Positions 26,813-35,116 of a stretch of DNA of 64,000 nucleotides are shown in pieces. This DNA is from an uncultured Clostridia bacterium (lineage in GTDB: Bacteria; Bacillota; Clostridia; TANB77; CAG-508). Both the position numbers and the translations under genes were made by a program. The DNA is taken from the NCBI GenBank assembly GCA_934120045.1, contig CAKOTF010000006.1:1-64000 (forward strand), written 5' to 3'. A model generated the notes under the pieces. It was not told the origin of the DNA, searched no databases, and worked only from the letters and a program-made list of their open reading frames with translations. Numbering within the stretch: position 1 is the stretch's first letter; the number at the start of each line of letters is the position of its first letter.

Positions 26813-27313
26813 TTATTCATTTTTTCTAAATACAATTCGATTAACTCTTTTAGCTGAATTTAATGTTATTTCCTGTTCTTCACATGTATAATTTGTTGCA
26901 TAATTAGCAGATAACCAATCTGATAAGTTCTTAGAATTTCCTACAATCTTCTCAAGGTGAACGTTAGAACTTTCAAATCTAGATCCTGGTTCCATAACTC
27001 CAAATACTAATACTTCAACATAATCTGTTCCAGCACTTGCTTTTTCTTCATTTAGTAATTCTTTTTGAGAATTATTTTCATATGCAACATTAGCAATAGA
27101 AACTACATCTTGAAAAGAAAACAATGTATTTTTTTCTGAAGTATAATTATAAAATTGTATATTAAACTTTGCTAATGATTGATTATTAATCTCTTCTTGT
27201 GATGTTTTTACATAACCACCTATAGATAAATATAAATATACCCCTAATGCTAATATCACAATTCCAATCAATACCCCTGCTGCCATAAGTAAAGCTTTTG
27301 TTGCATTTTCCAT
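26813..27313 (-). CDS. Pilin-like protein (MENATKALL family)
   Basis: This 166-residue paralogue starts MENATKALLMAAGVLIGI, with one membrane helix to about residue 30 and an exported domain of about 135 residues. The domain contains LAKFNIQFYNYTS, matching the equivalent segment of its neighbours, a central DVVSIANVAY segment, and two Cys-free beta-like stretches before the basic C-terminus. It lies 24 bp after the 295-residue paralogue. As with the others, nothing resembling a prepilin leader precedes the helix. Confidence 0.65.
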   Translation of the reverse strand: MENATKALLMAAGVLIGIVILALGVYLYLSIGGYVKTSQEEINNQSLAKFNIQFYNYTSEKNTLFSFQDVVSIANVAYENNSQKELLNEEKASAGTDYVEVLVFGVMEPGSRFESSNVHLEKIVGNSKNLSDWLSANYATNYTCEEQEITLNSAKRVNRIVFRKNE

Positions 27314-27337
27314 TATTTCTTCCTTTCAATTATTTTA

Positions 27338-28225
27338 TTAATTAAATTTAATAGTTCTATCTGTATTTAATACTATTTTGAAATCCATTTCTTTAACTTT
27401 TCCATTTTTTTCAATTAGTACTCCACTTGTGTCTTTTTCTGTTCCTTCACATATAAAATAAGCTCTTTTAAACTGAGTTAATTCATAATATTCAGCTGCA
27501 ATTTTTTCTATCTTTACTATCTTATCTTTCTTGTTTTTCAAATTATTCTGTGTATCAGTAGCATTGCTAGCTGTAAAATTTGTTTTTAATATCTTATCTA
27601 ATAATTTAGCTGTTTTTACATTATTTTCATCATAATTTTCTTTTTGTCTTTCTGACATATCTGCAGTATTTTGAGTTGATCTTGTGATCCAATCTCTTAT
27701 TGTATGTACATTTGATGATAATAATTGCAAATTACTCTCTGATGCCACATTTGGTTGTGAAAACTCATTTTGCATTATACTAGAAAAACTATCAAGTAAT
27801 TCATTCTTTTTAGAAGAAATTTTCTTCATATTTGAATTAGTTATTGGTGAACAATCAGGAAATAAATAATTATATGTATTATTTTCTTCTATATGAAATG
27901 ACTTCCATCTGTTATCAGTTTTTTCAATCCCAAATGTAATATTTAATTGTATTGGATTATATCCTTCTCCTGAATTTTCATTCACCCAATTGTTATAATC
28001 TACAACTAAATTTATAACAGAAAGCATCTCATTTCCACGAATTGTCTTTCCATCATAATTTGTAAATTTCTTATTTAATTCAACTATTTGGCTTAAAGTA
28101 AAATTATCACTTTGTTGTTGATAATAATTAGAAATTTGATTATATCCTAATGCCAACATTGATAATATTATAATTGCTATTAAAAACCCTGCTGCTATTA
28201 ATAATGCTTTTGTTGCATTTTCCAT
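27338..28225 (-). CDS. Large pilin-like protein (MENATKALL family)
   Basis: The 295-residue protein starts MENATKALLIAAGFLIAI and has one membrane helix (to about residue 28). A long exported domain includes VELNKKFTNYDGKTIRGNEM, the segment shared with the smaller paralogues, and then LSVINLVVDYNN. The latter resembles the VVSIANVAYENN of the gene at 26813. The extra length lies in the C-terminal half, which is Asn/Lys-rich and helical. It is the first pilin-like gene after the TadB/C fusion (21 bp). It may be a tip or adhesin-type minor subunit, by analogy only. Confidence 0.65.
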   Translation of the reverse strand: MENATKALLIAAGFLIAIIILSMLALGYNQISNYYQQQSDNFTLSQIVELNKKFTNYDGKTIRGNEMLSVINLVVDYNNWVNENSGEGYNPIQLNITFGIEKTDNRWKSFHIEENNTYNYLFPDCSPITNSNMKKISSKKNELLDSFSSIMQNEFSQPNVASESNLQLLSSNVHTIRDWITRSTQNTADMSERQKENYDENNVKTAKLLDKILKTNFTASNATDTQNNLKNKKDKIVKIEKIAAEYYELTQFKRAYFICEGTEKDTSGVLIEKNGKVKEMDFKIVLNTDRTIKFN

Positions 28226-28246
28226 ATAATCAAACTCCTTTCATCA

Positions 28247-30313
28247 TTATTGTAATCCAGAGAATGCACTACCCATACTTGATAATCCGATAAATACTAA
28301 TGGTATTATCAAATATCCAACAAATAAACAAATCATTGGAGCAAATCCTACGAATTTTCCTATTATTCCTTTTCTTGAAATAAATTGTTCATTTGTTGCT
28401 TTACGTTTTTCTCTATGATAATCTTTATCTGCATCTAATTCATCAAATGCCTCTCTAATTGGTATTTTTTCTACTGCTGACTGTAAACTTTCTACAATTC
28501 TAATCATATCATGATTACTAATTGATTGTTTTAATTCCTCAAGTGCTTCCCAAGCACCAGCTTCATAGTTATTTACACATCTTGCTATTGGCTCTTTGAA
28601 AATATTTGAATAACGTTCTAGCCATTCAAGAATCATTTCAACACTTATTCTTTCTATTTTCATAAGCATTAAAATAATTGTTTGAAATTGCATTACTTCT
28701 GTTTGCATTTCCATTTGTCTCATTTTCTTTTGGAATACCATTAACCAAACTGGAAACATATATCCAACCACAGCTATAACCATTGCAATTAATTCTTCAA
28801 ACCATTTCATTTGTTCTGAGTTAATGATTTTTAACTTTTTTAAAATTCTTTCAGAATCTGTTTTTAAATTTTCATCATTTTCTGTATAATAATCTGATTT
28901 TATCATAGCTTTTTGAATATCTTGAACTGTAACATCTAATTTTCCTTTAAATTTATTTAAGAAATAATTGTCTTGTTCTGTTAGATTTTCAGCTTTTACC
29001 TGATCTTTGTCAGATAATTTTCCTAAAACTGTAGTTCTAGTTGTTGGCTCATTATATACATATTCTATGGAAATTCTATGTAACTGAGTAGTAAGAACAA
29101 TTGTCGAAATAAAGGCCACAATTGCTAACATAATTCTATTTACATATACCCATTCCATTTTTGATTTTGATGCAGAATCTTTTAAAAGATTTTGCATTTT
29201 TCTATAATCTTTTGTTCCTTTTTTAGGAATAAACAAATTAATTATTTTTTTTAATACTGGTATATTATACAATTTATCTTGCCAAGGATGTTCTTTATGA
29301 GAAACTTCTGATTGTATTCCACCATTATCTTTTAATTTTCTTGTTAATATATAAGAAACTACTGTTATAATAACTATTATTATTTGAGCTAATAGTCCTA
29401 ATTTCCCATTATAAAATTGACCTGTAAATGAGAAATTTGAAAGACACCATTTTTTTAATGGTTCTAATAGCAATACTGGTAATATTGAGATTATTGATAA
29501 ACTTTGAAATACATAATTTAATTTATCTCTTTTTAAAATTTCAATTTGCATTTCTTGTGTAATATTATCTACATTTTTCAAAAATAATGATGAACCATCT
29601 TTATCTTTTCTATCACCAAATTCTTTTGTTAAATATGATATACCAGCAAATTCTTTTAAATAACTATTTGGTGCTGTATCATAATATTTTTCTAGTTCTG
29701 TTTCTGGATCATCTGAAATTAATATTTCATAAATTTTTTCCCCTTGTTTTGAAACACTTTTTTCATCATCTAAAGAAACTTGATATATGGCCTCTTCAAC
29801 CATATTAAACTCATGATAAGCATGTCTAATTTCTGCAAAAAAGTCTACTTGTTCTTTTAGTAAATTATTATCTATTTTATCAACCATTCCATCCATCATA
29901 GAATCTATAATAAATAATTCGAAAATTAATAAAATAGACATTAACAATATATTATTTTTAGTAAGTAAAATTGTTATAATAACAATAGGTATCAATATTA
30001 ATATTGCATTCATTAAAATTTTTGCTGTATCTCTTCTTGTACTATATTCATCGTCAATATTTAAAATTTCAAGCCTTCTACGAAGTTTAAATAAATATCT
30101 TTTGATGAAAGGTATTTTAATAAATGTTATATATAATTTTTGGTACAAAACATCCATTGAAAAACCACTAGTTTTTGTACCTTGCTGTAATTTCTTTATT
30201 TTTGCATATTCAGATTTTCCCATCTTTTTGGTTAATATAAAATATGCAATTCCAGCAATTACCAATAGACCAATAGAACCAAATATTATATATTTTAGCA
30301 TATTAGCATCCAT
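28247..30313 (-). CDS. Tad-like inner-membrane platform, TadB-TadC fusion (T2SS F-like)
   Basis: The 688-residue protein looks like two GspF-type platform proteins in series. The first half (about 1-340) has an N-terminal helix, a helical pair near residues 95-145, a cytoplasmic helical domain and two C-terminal helices. The second half repeats the plan, with helices near 400 and 515, the cytoplasmic domain QMEMQTEVMQFQTIILMLMK and a final helix at about 660-680. In Tad systems TadB and TadC are separate and form the platform that the CpaF ATPase drives. The gene lies 30 bp after cpaF. The fusion is inferred from length and helix pattern. Confidence 0.75.
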   Translation of the reverse strand: MDANMLKYIIFGSIGLLVIAGIAYFILTKKMGKSEYAKIKKLQQGTKTSGFSMDVLYQKLYITFIKIPFIKRYLFKLRRRLEILNIDDEYSTRRDTAKILMNAILILIPIVIITILLTKNNILLMSILLIFELFIIDSMMDGMVDKIDNNLLKEQVDFFAEIRHAYHEFNMVEEAIYQVSLDDEKSVSKQGEKIYEILISDDPETELEKYYDTAPNSYLKEFAGISYLTKEFGDRKDKDGSSLFLKNVDNITQEMQIEILKRDKLNYVFQSLSIISILPVLLLEPLKKWCLSNFSFTGQFYNGKLGLLAQIIIVIITVVSYILTRKLKDNGGIQSEVSHKEHPWQDKLYNIPVLKKIINLFIPKKGTKDYRKMQNLLKDSASKSKMEWVYVNRIMLAIVAFISTIVLTTQLHRISIEYVYNEPTTRTTVLGKLSDKDQVKAENLTEQDNYFLNKFKGKLDVTVQDIQKAMIKSDYYTENDENLKTDSERILKKLKIINSEQMKWFEELIAMVIAVVGYMFPVWLMVFQKKMRQMEMQTEVMQFQTIILMLMKIERISVEMILEWLERYSNIFKEPIARCVNNYEAGAWEALEELKQSISNHDMIRIVESLQSAVEKIPIREAFDELDADKDYHREKRKATNEQFISRKGIIGKFVGFAPMICLFVGYLIIPLVFIGLSSMGSAFSGLQ

Positions 30314-30343
30314 TTAATAACATCTTCTCCTTTCATCTATTTT

Positions 30344-32239
30344 TTATGCTTTTTTTTCCTTTGATTTTCCCCAATACTTTTGTATAAAGTTATCAAATTC
30401 TTTGGCATCTGCCTCATCCATATTTGCTCTCATAGCACTTATATTCTCATCTGTTATTTTATTTGTTAATTGATATTCTCCATCAACATATTCTAAAACA
30501 TTTTTATATGTATAAAGATTTTGTTCTGTTACTTTTGAAAAATATGTTGTTGCATTTTCAAAGAATTTTGTTACTTTTGAATCCATATCTTTCTCTTTTT
30601 TATATTCAAAATCATATGTTTTTGAATCTTTAACAGGAATACACTCTGTTACTCTTTCAATATATCTTCTACCCCTAAAGTCTTTTTGTAAGTGTATATC
30701 AAAATTTAAAACTTGTACAACTTGCTCTTCAGCTGTTTTTTCATTTTTAAATACTCCTGCTCTTAACATTGAGTTTCTTAATGCTGTAACTAAATCTGGG
30801 AATGTTTTAGCATGGTGAGTAAATAATGTAAATTTAGAAGCAACCTGTGCTGATTGAATCATCCAAGATGCTACTGGGTCTGTTGCAACCTCACCGATAA
30901 TATTAACAGAACCATCTGTCTTTTTCTGAACATCCAAACACTCTTGTCCAGAAATTGTATCTGTTTCACGCATTGATAAAATATTTCTTGTTGGATAAAC
31001 CTTTCTTAAATGTAACTCAAATGCCATTTCAGTAATACGTAAGTTCATTGTTTCATATATATTTTCAATCAGTCCCATAAGTAATGTTGTTTTACCACAA
31101 CCTTGCTCACCAGTTATTGATGTTATTCTTGCACCTTTTACAAGATATTTTAATAAATCAATTACTTTTTCTTTACCTGGCACATCTCCAGTCCATTGTT
31201 CAACAGTTGCACGCTTTACGTCAAACTTTCTTACGAAAAATGCCCACGTCTCTGACATACTTGGTCTTACTACTACAACACGAGACCCATCTTTCATTTC
31301 ATTTACTTTATAACCATTTGTATCAGATAATTGTCCTGGGTTATTATATTTATAAATATTTTGACAAACTCTCTTTAATTCAGCTTCTGTTCCAAATGAT
31401 AGAAATGCTAAACGAATTGATTTACCTTGAAAGAATATCCAAATACTATCACATGCCCTTGGAACTTTATGTTCAGATACTTGTTCAATATAATCTGTTG
31501 TTCCTGTTTGTGCAACTTGGCTTATAAAACTTTCTGGTAAACCAGATACACCACCAGATACACCATCTATATTCATATCTCTTATTTCATCAATTGAACT
31601 ATATCCTTTATAATGTTGGTAAATTCTTTGAACTACAATTTCTAGTTTATCTTTAAATGATAATACTAATCTTTCTTTTTCATAAATATCTGATATTTCA
31701 TCTTCTGTTATAACATAACATGGTTTTGATTCGCCTTGTAAATATTTTAATGTTGCAAGATTATATCTTTTTATTAGTTCTGTTAATGCTTCATATCCAA
31801 ATTCTTTTTTATACATATATATTATAATATCAAATTTATCTTGTGCAGATAATAATGATGGTACATCAAAAGGAATTGCTTTTGAAATATTTGTTTCATC
31901 AACGCCATATTCTTTTGATAATAAATCTGATATTAATTCTTTTACATATCTTTTATCATTAATATCTCCATATGTACAACCTTTTAAAGCCTTTTTTAAT
32001 GCATATTTTTTGCTTTTTCTTCTTTTTAACTCTTCTTCAGATAATCCTATATCATAAAGATTTATTTTTGTTATTTCATCAAGCCTTTTTTTAACATAAT
32101 CTCTCATTTTTTCAAGAGTATATGTTTTGTCATCTTTTTCAATTTCCTGCTCAACCTCTTCGTTTTGCTTATTTTTCAACCAAAAGATTAATGCCATTCC
32201 ACCAATAATTAAAACGACAATGCATAATAAAATTGTCAT
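30344..32239 (-). CDS. CpaF/TadA-like secretion ATPase with N-terminal membrane anchor
   Basis: This T2SS-E superfamily ATPase is the expected motor of the Tad-like machine. The C-terminal half has Walker A (TGEQGCGKTT, residues 376-385), an Asp-box-like ILSMRETDTISG, Walker B (NIIGEVATD) and a His box (FTLFTHHAKTFPDL). At 631 residues it is longer than usual CpaF (about 450). The extra N-terminus starts with a membrane helix (residues 2-20) and a charged coiled region. An N-terminal membrane anchor is unusual for this family. The start has GAGGTGA upstream, and the gene lies 7 bp after the CpaE-like gene. Confidence 0.88.
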   Translation of the reverse strand: MTILLCIVVLIIGGMALIFWLKNKQNEEVEQEIEKDDKTYTLEKMRDYVKKRLDEITKINLYDIGLSEEELKRRKSKKYALKKALKGCTYGDINDKRYVKELISDLLSKEYGVDETNISKAIPFDVPSLLSAQDKFDIIIYMYKKEFGYEALTELIKRYNLATLKYLQGESKPCYVITEDEISDIYEKERLVLSFKDKLEIVVQRIYQHYKGYSSIDEIRDMNIDGVSGGVSGLPESFISQVAQTGTTDYIEQVSEHKVPRACDSIWIFFQGKSIRLAFLSFGTEAELKRVCQNIYKYNNPGQLSDTNGYKVNEMKDGSRVVVVRPSMSETWAFFVRKFDVKRATVEQWTGDVPGKEKVIDLLKYLVKGARITSITGEQGCGKTTLLMGLIENIYETMNLRITEMAFELHLRKVYPTRNILSMRETDTISGQECLDVQKKTDGSVNIIGEVATDPVASWMIQSAQVASKFTLFTHHAKTFPDLVTALRNSMLRAGVFKNEKTAEEQVVQVLNFDIHLQKDFRGRRYIERVTECIPVKDSKTYDFEYKKEKDMDSKVTKFFENATTYFSKVTEQNLYTYKNVLEYVDGEYQLTNKITDENISAMRANMDEADAKEFDNFIQKYWGKSKEKKA

Positions 32240-32246
32240 ATTATTT

Positions 32247-33107
32247 TCACCTCATTCTCATTTGCAATTCTTGTATTTTATTAATAATTTTTTCTACAAG
32301 TTTATCCAGTTCTTTCATAAAGATGTAATTAGCATCTGTTGTATCTTTTATTCTGCTTAATCTATAGAATAAATCTACAACTTCAATCTCTTCAGCTGCT
32401 TCATATAATAAAATATTAAAAGGAATAACTGATAATTCTTTCTTTTCTTTTAAATATTTTTGTAAATTATTCTTATTGTATTTTGAATAATGGCTATATT
32501 TTCCTATTGCTATAATATTTTTAGGTTCTGCAATAACTGGATTATCAATTTTTAATTTCATATAATAATCAAGGCTTCTTAACTTTTGACCTGCAACATA
32601 AACATTTATATCTGCAATTTTTAGTATTTCATTTCTTACATCTTCATTTAATTCTCTACTTAAGTCTACTAATACCATATCATAATATTGATTAGCTACA
32701 CTTAATATTGCAGGATATACTTTTGCTATTGTTTGATAACTCTTTAAATTTTCTTCTTTTGTTTTGTTTTTATCTTCAATATATCCATCTAAAACTTCTA
32801 AAACATCTTTAAATATAACATGTGTATAATCTGTTATAGTATCAGGTGTTATCTTATTACTTGAAAGTAATCTTGATAATCCTTCTACTCCATTTTCTAT
32901 TGCGACGTTTGAACTATCTGCCATAATTTTTTTTCTTACAGCATTATCTTTCCAGAAACAATTTTTTATTGTTGAATCATTATATGCTGTTGAAACTATT
33001 AATACTTTTAAATTACGTTCAATTGCCATCTTCGTTGCAACAGCCACTGTTGATATTGAAACTCCTGATTGTTCTCTATCTGCATTCCAAAATGTTACAA
33101 TTGCCAT
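32247..33107 (-). CDS. CpaE-like MinD/ParA-fold protein lacking a canonical P-loop
   Basis: The 286-residue protein has the ParA/MinD outline: an N-terminal beta strand MAIVTFWNA, a LKVLIVSTAYN strand, MVLVDLSREL in the Walker B position and IPFNILLYEA later. The P-loop, however, reads NADREQSGVSIST where KGGVGKST is expected, so the signature lysines are missing. CpaE/TadZ proteins localise Tad machinery and some are ATPase-dead, so a scaffold role is likely (inference). It is the second of two such genes in tandem, 15 bp after the first and 7 bp before cpaF. Confidence 0.7.
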   Translation of the reverse strand: MAIVTFWNADREQSGVSISTVAVATKMAIERNLKVLIVSTAYNDSTIKNCFWKDNAVRKKIMADSSNVAIENGVEGLSRLLSSNKITPDTITDYTHVIFKDVLEVLDGYIEDKNKTKEENLKSYQTIAKVYPAILSVANQYYDMVLVDLSRELNEDVRNEILKIADINVYVAGQKLRSLDYYMKLKIDNPVIAEPKNIIAIGKYSHYSKYNKNNLQKYLKEKKELSVIPFNILLYEAAEEIEVVDLFYRLSRIKDTTDANYIFMKELDKLVEKIINKIQELQMRMR

Positions 33108-33122
33108 TTTTTCTCTCCTTTT

Positions 33123-33809
33123 TTATATTTCCTTGATCATTTTCTTAAGCATTTTTTCATCTAAGCCATTACACAATTCTTTTACTAAATATACAATATT
33201 TTCTCTATATTCATTACTTAAATTTTTCAATTTAATGCATTGTAATCTTTGATTTTCCATGTGTACTGATAAATCACCATTTTCTATTAGAAAATATAAT
33301 TTATTATCAGTCCATTCTTCCTTAAGTTCCATTGTTAAATAATCGAAATATTCATCTTCCTCTTTTAACATTTCTTTTGTAAAAAATAATCTTGTCATTT
33401 TTAATGGAAAATTTATCTCTTTTAAAAGTTCAATTCCTTTTTTTAAAGAATACACGTCAAAAGATGTTACATAATATAATTTATTAAAATCTGTAATTTC
33501 AAAATTTCTTGCCCCATTAAAATTATCTATATCTATAAAAATATAATCATATTCAAGTTCGTTTTCTGTATCAACACCTAAATAATGTGCTATTTGCACC
33601 ATATCTTCAAATCCAATAGCTACATCAATATCTTCGAATGTTGTTACATAAGAAATTGTAGGTAATATATTAGGAACTCTATATTTAGATTTTTGTTCTT
33701 TAGTAGAATCTATAAATAGAATTTTTTTTCCACATCTAGTTAATATTTTTGAGATGTCTAATATTAAATCAGTTTTATCATATACTCCTATAAATCCAAC
33801 TTTCATCAT
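33123..33809 (-). CDS. Degenerate CpaE/MinD-like protein
   Basis: The 228-residue protein keeps the fold markers of MinD-type proteins: the N-terminal strand MKVGFIGVYD, then KKILFIDST in the A' position and YDYIFIDIDNF in the Walker B position. Where the P-loop should be is GVYDKTDLILD, with no GKT/S, so ATP hydrolysis is improbable. It differs from its neighbour in sequence and length, so the pair is not a recent duplication. It lies 68 bp after the CpaB-like gene, the gap holding a hairpin, and 15 bp before the second CpaE-like gene. Confidence 0.6.
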   Translation of the reverse strand: MMKVGFIGVYDKTDLILDISKILTRCGKKILFIDSTKEQKSKYRVPNILPTISYVTTFEDIDVAIGFEDMVQIAHYLGVDTENELEYDYIFIDIDNFNGARNFEITDFNKLYYVTSFDVYSLKKGIELLKEINFPLKMTRLFFTKEMLKEEDEYFDYLTMELKEEWTDNKLYFLIENGDLSVHMENQRLQCIKLKNLSNEYRENIVYLVKELCNGLDEKMLKKMIKEI

Positions 33810-33843
33810 GTCATCTATTATCCTTTCTATACCTTATTCACAT

Positions 33844-33871
33844 AGTAAGGGCATATGTTAATGCCCTTACT
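33844..33871 (-). other. Intercistronic stem-loop between cpaB-like and cpaE-like genes
   Basis: AGTAAGGGCAT and ATGCCCTTACT form a perfect 11-bp stem with a 6-base loop just after the cpaB-like stop codon. It is unusually G+C-rich for the window and no T-run follows on the minus strand. It is therefore more likely an mRNA-processing or stability element, or a leaky terminator, than a full stop. Confidence 0.65.
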
Positions 33872-33877
33872 GATTAA

Positions 33878-34981
33878 TTATTCTCCAAGTGAATCTAAAT
33901 ATTTTTTTCTTGCTTCTTGAGCATTAGAAATACTTTCATCAATTTCATTTTTTACATTTGAGTCATAGTCAGCACCAATTTGTTGTTCTAAATATCTTCT
34001 TGCATTTGTTGCTGTTGTTGTATATCTCTTCTTTAATTCGTCTATTGCACTTGATACTATATTTGGATTTGCTATGTTTCCATTTGAATCTGTTATTAAA
34101 GCTGTTACAGAATCATTTGGTCTATATGTTGGTACAGCTGCATCTTGTATTCCTGCTTCTTTATATTTTGTTGCATATAATTTAGCTCCATTAATTCCTG
34201 CTGCTTCAACTATAGCACTAGACATTGATAAAATCTCATCTTCTCTTAATGATAATCTTATTGTATCTGCTAAATGTCCATCAGCTCCAACTGGTATCTC
34301 TACTATTTTTTTTGAAACGACTATGTAATTTTGTCCATTTGGAAGCATCAATCTAATATCAACATAATCACCATCTGTTAAGTCAACTGGTAAAACTACA
34401 ACATTATATTCTTCTACTCTTACATCATTGGTAATAATATTATCTGTTTGTTGAACCATATTTGGTGTTACAACTGTATTTTTTTTCATATCTAATTTTG
34501 CAATTACAGGTGCAGAGTTTAATTCAATATATTGTTTTGAATTTGATGATGTTTTTGTATAGTAATTTTCAGTTGAATCTTCTTTATATACCCTTACTTT
34601 TGTTTCTGAACCATTTGAGTCTGTTTGTATATAATATAATCCTTCTTCATCTCTATTTAACATAGTTCCATCTTTTGTTTGTAAATACCAACTTTCAATA
34701 ACTGATATTACAGATGTTGCATTTGCTGGTATTGTAGTTTGATCTATTGCTTTCAATTCAAACATATCTTCTGTTATTTCTTCTCCAGATTTAACATCTT
34801 GATTTAATACATAAACTTTCTTTTTGTTTGCATTTACTGTTGAAATCTCTGTGTTTAATTTATTTACATAAAATAATAATAAAGCTATTATAATTCCTGA
34901 TATTAATAGTGTTATAACAACTCCTAATATAAATGATGTTCTTGCTTTTTTTTGCATTGGATTCATTGGCATTTTTATCAT
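33878..34981 (-). CDS. CpaB/RcpC-like SAF-domain protein
   Basis: The 367-residue protein has a cytoplasmic N-terminus (MIKMPMNPMQKKARTSF), one membrane helix (about 18-39) and an extracytoplasmic region. That region begins with a SAF-like segment (VYVLNQDVKSGEEITEDMFE) and a second one (VIAKLDMKKNTVVTPNMVQ). A strand-rich domain follows (VVLPVDLTDGDYVDIRLMLP), as in CpaB/RcpC pilus assembly proteins. The Glu/Lys-rich C-terminal helix is typical of Gram-positive members. It is the first gene of the Tad-like operon, 34 bp downstream of the promoter at 35015-35043. Confidence 0.8.
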   Translation of the reverse strand: MIKMPMNPMQKKARTSFILGVVITLLISGIIIALLLFYVNKLNTEISTVNANKKKVYVLNQDVKSGEEITEDMFELKAIDQTTIPANATSVISVIESWYLQTKDGTMLNRDEEGLYYIQTDSNGSETKVRVYKEDSTENYYTKTSSNSKQYIELNSAPVIAKLDMKKNTVVTPNMVQQTDNIITNDVRVEEYNVVVLPVDLTDGDYVDIRLMLPNGQNYIVVSKKIVEIPVGADGHLADTIRLSLREDEILSMSSAIVEAAGINGAKLYATKYKEAGIQDAAVPTYRPNDSVTALITDSNGNIANPNIVSSAIDELKKRYTTTATNARRYLEQQIGADYDSNVKNEIDESISNAQEARKKYLDSLGE

Positions 34982-35014
34982 ATTCCTTCCTTTTTTTAAT
35001 TTTAATTCTACTTT

Positions 35015-35043
35015 ATTTTACAATATTTTTAATGCAAAATCAA
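35015..35043 (-). promoter_or_regulatory. Sigma-A promoter of the Tad-like operon
   Basis: On the minus strand, TTGATT, a 17-bp spacer and TAAAAT stand 34 bp before the ATG at 34981. A very A/T-rich upstream tract could act as an UP element. Confidence 0.65.
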
Positions 35044-35116
35044 CAAATAAATTTATTGTAATATAAAATTAATGTTTTTGTAATATTAATGTAATATTTG
35101 ATTGTTTCCTATATTT

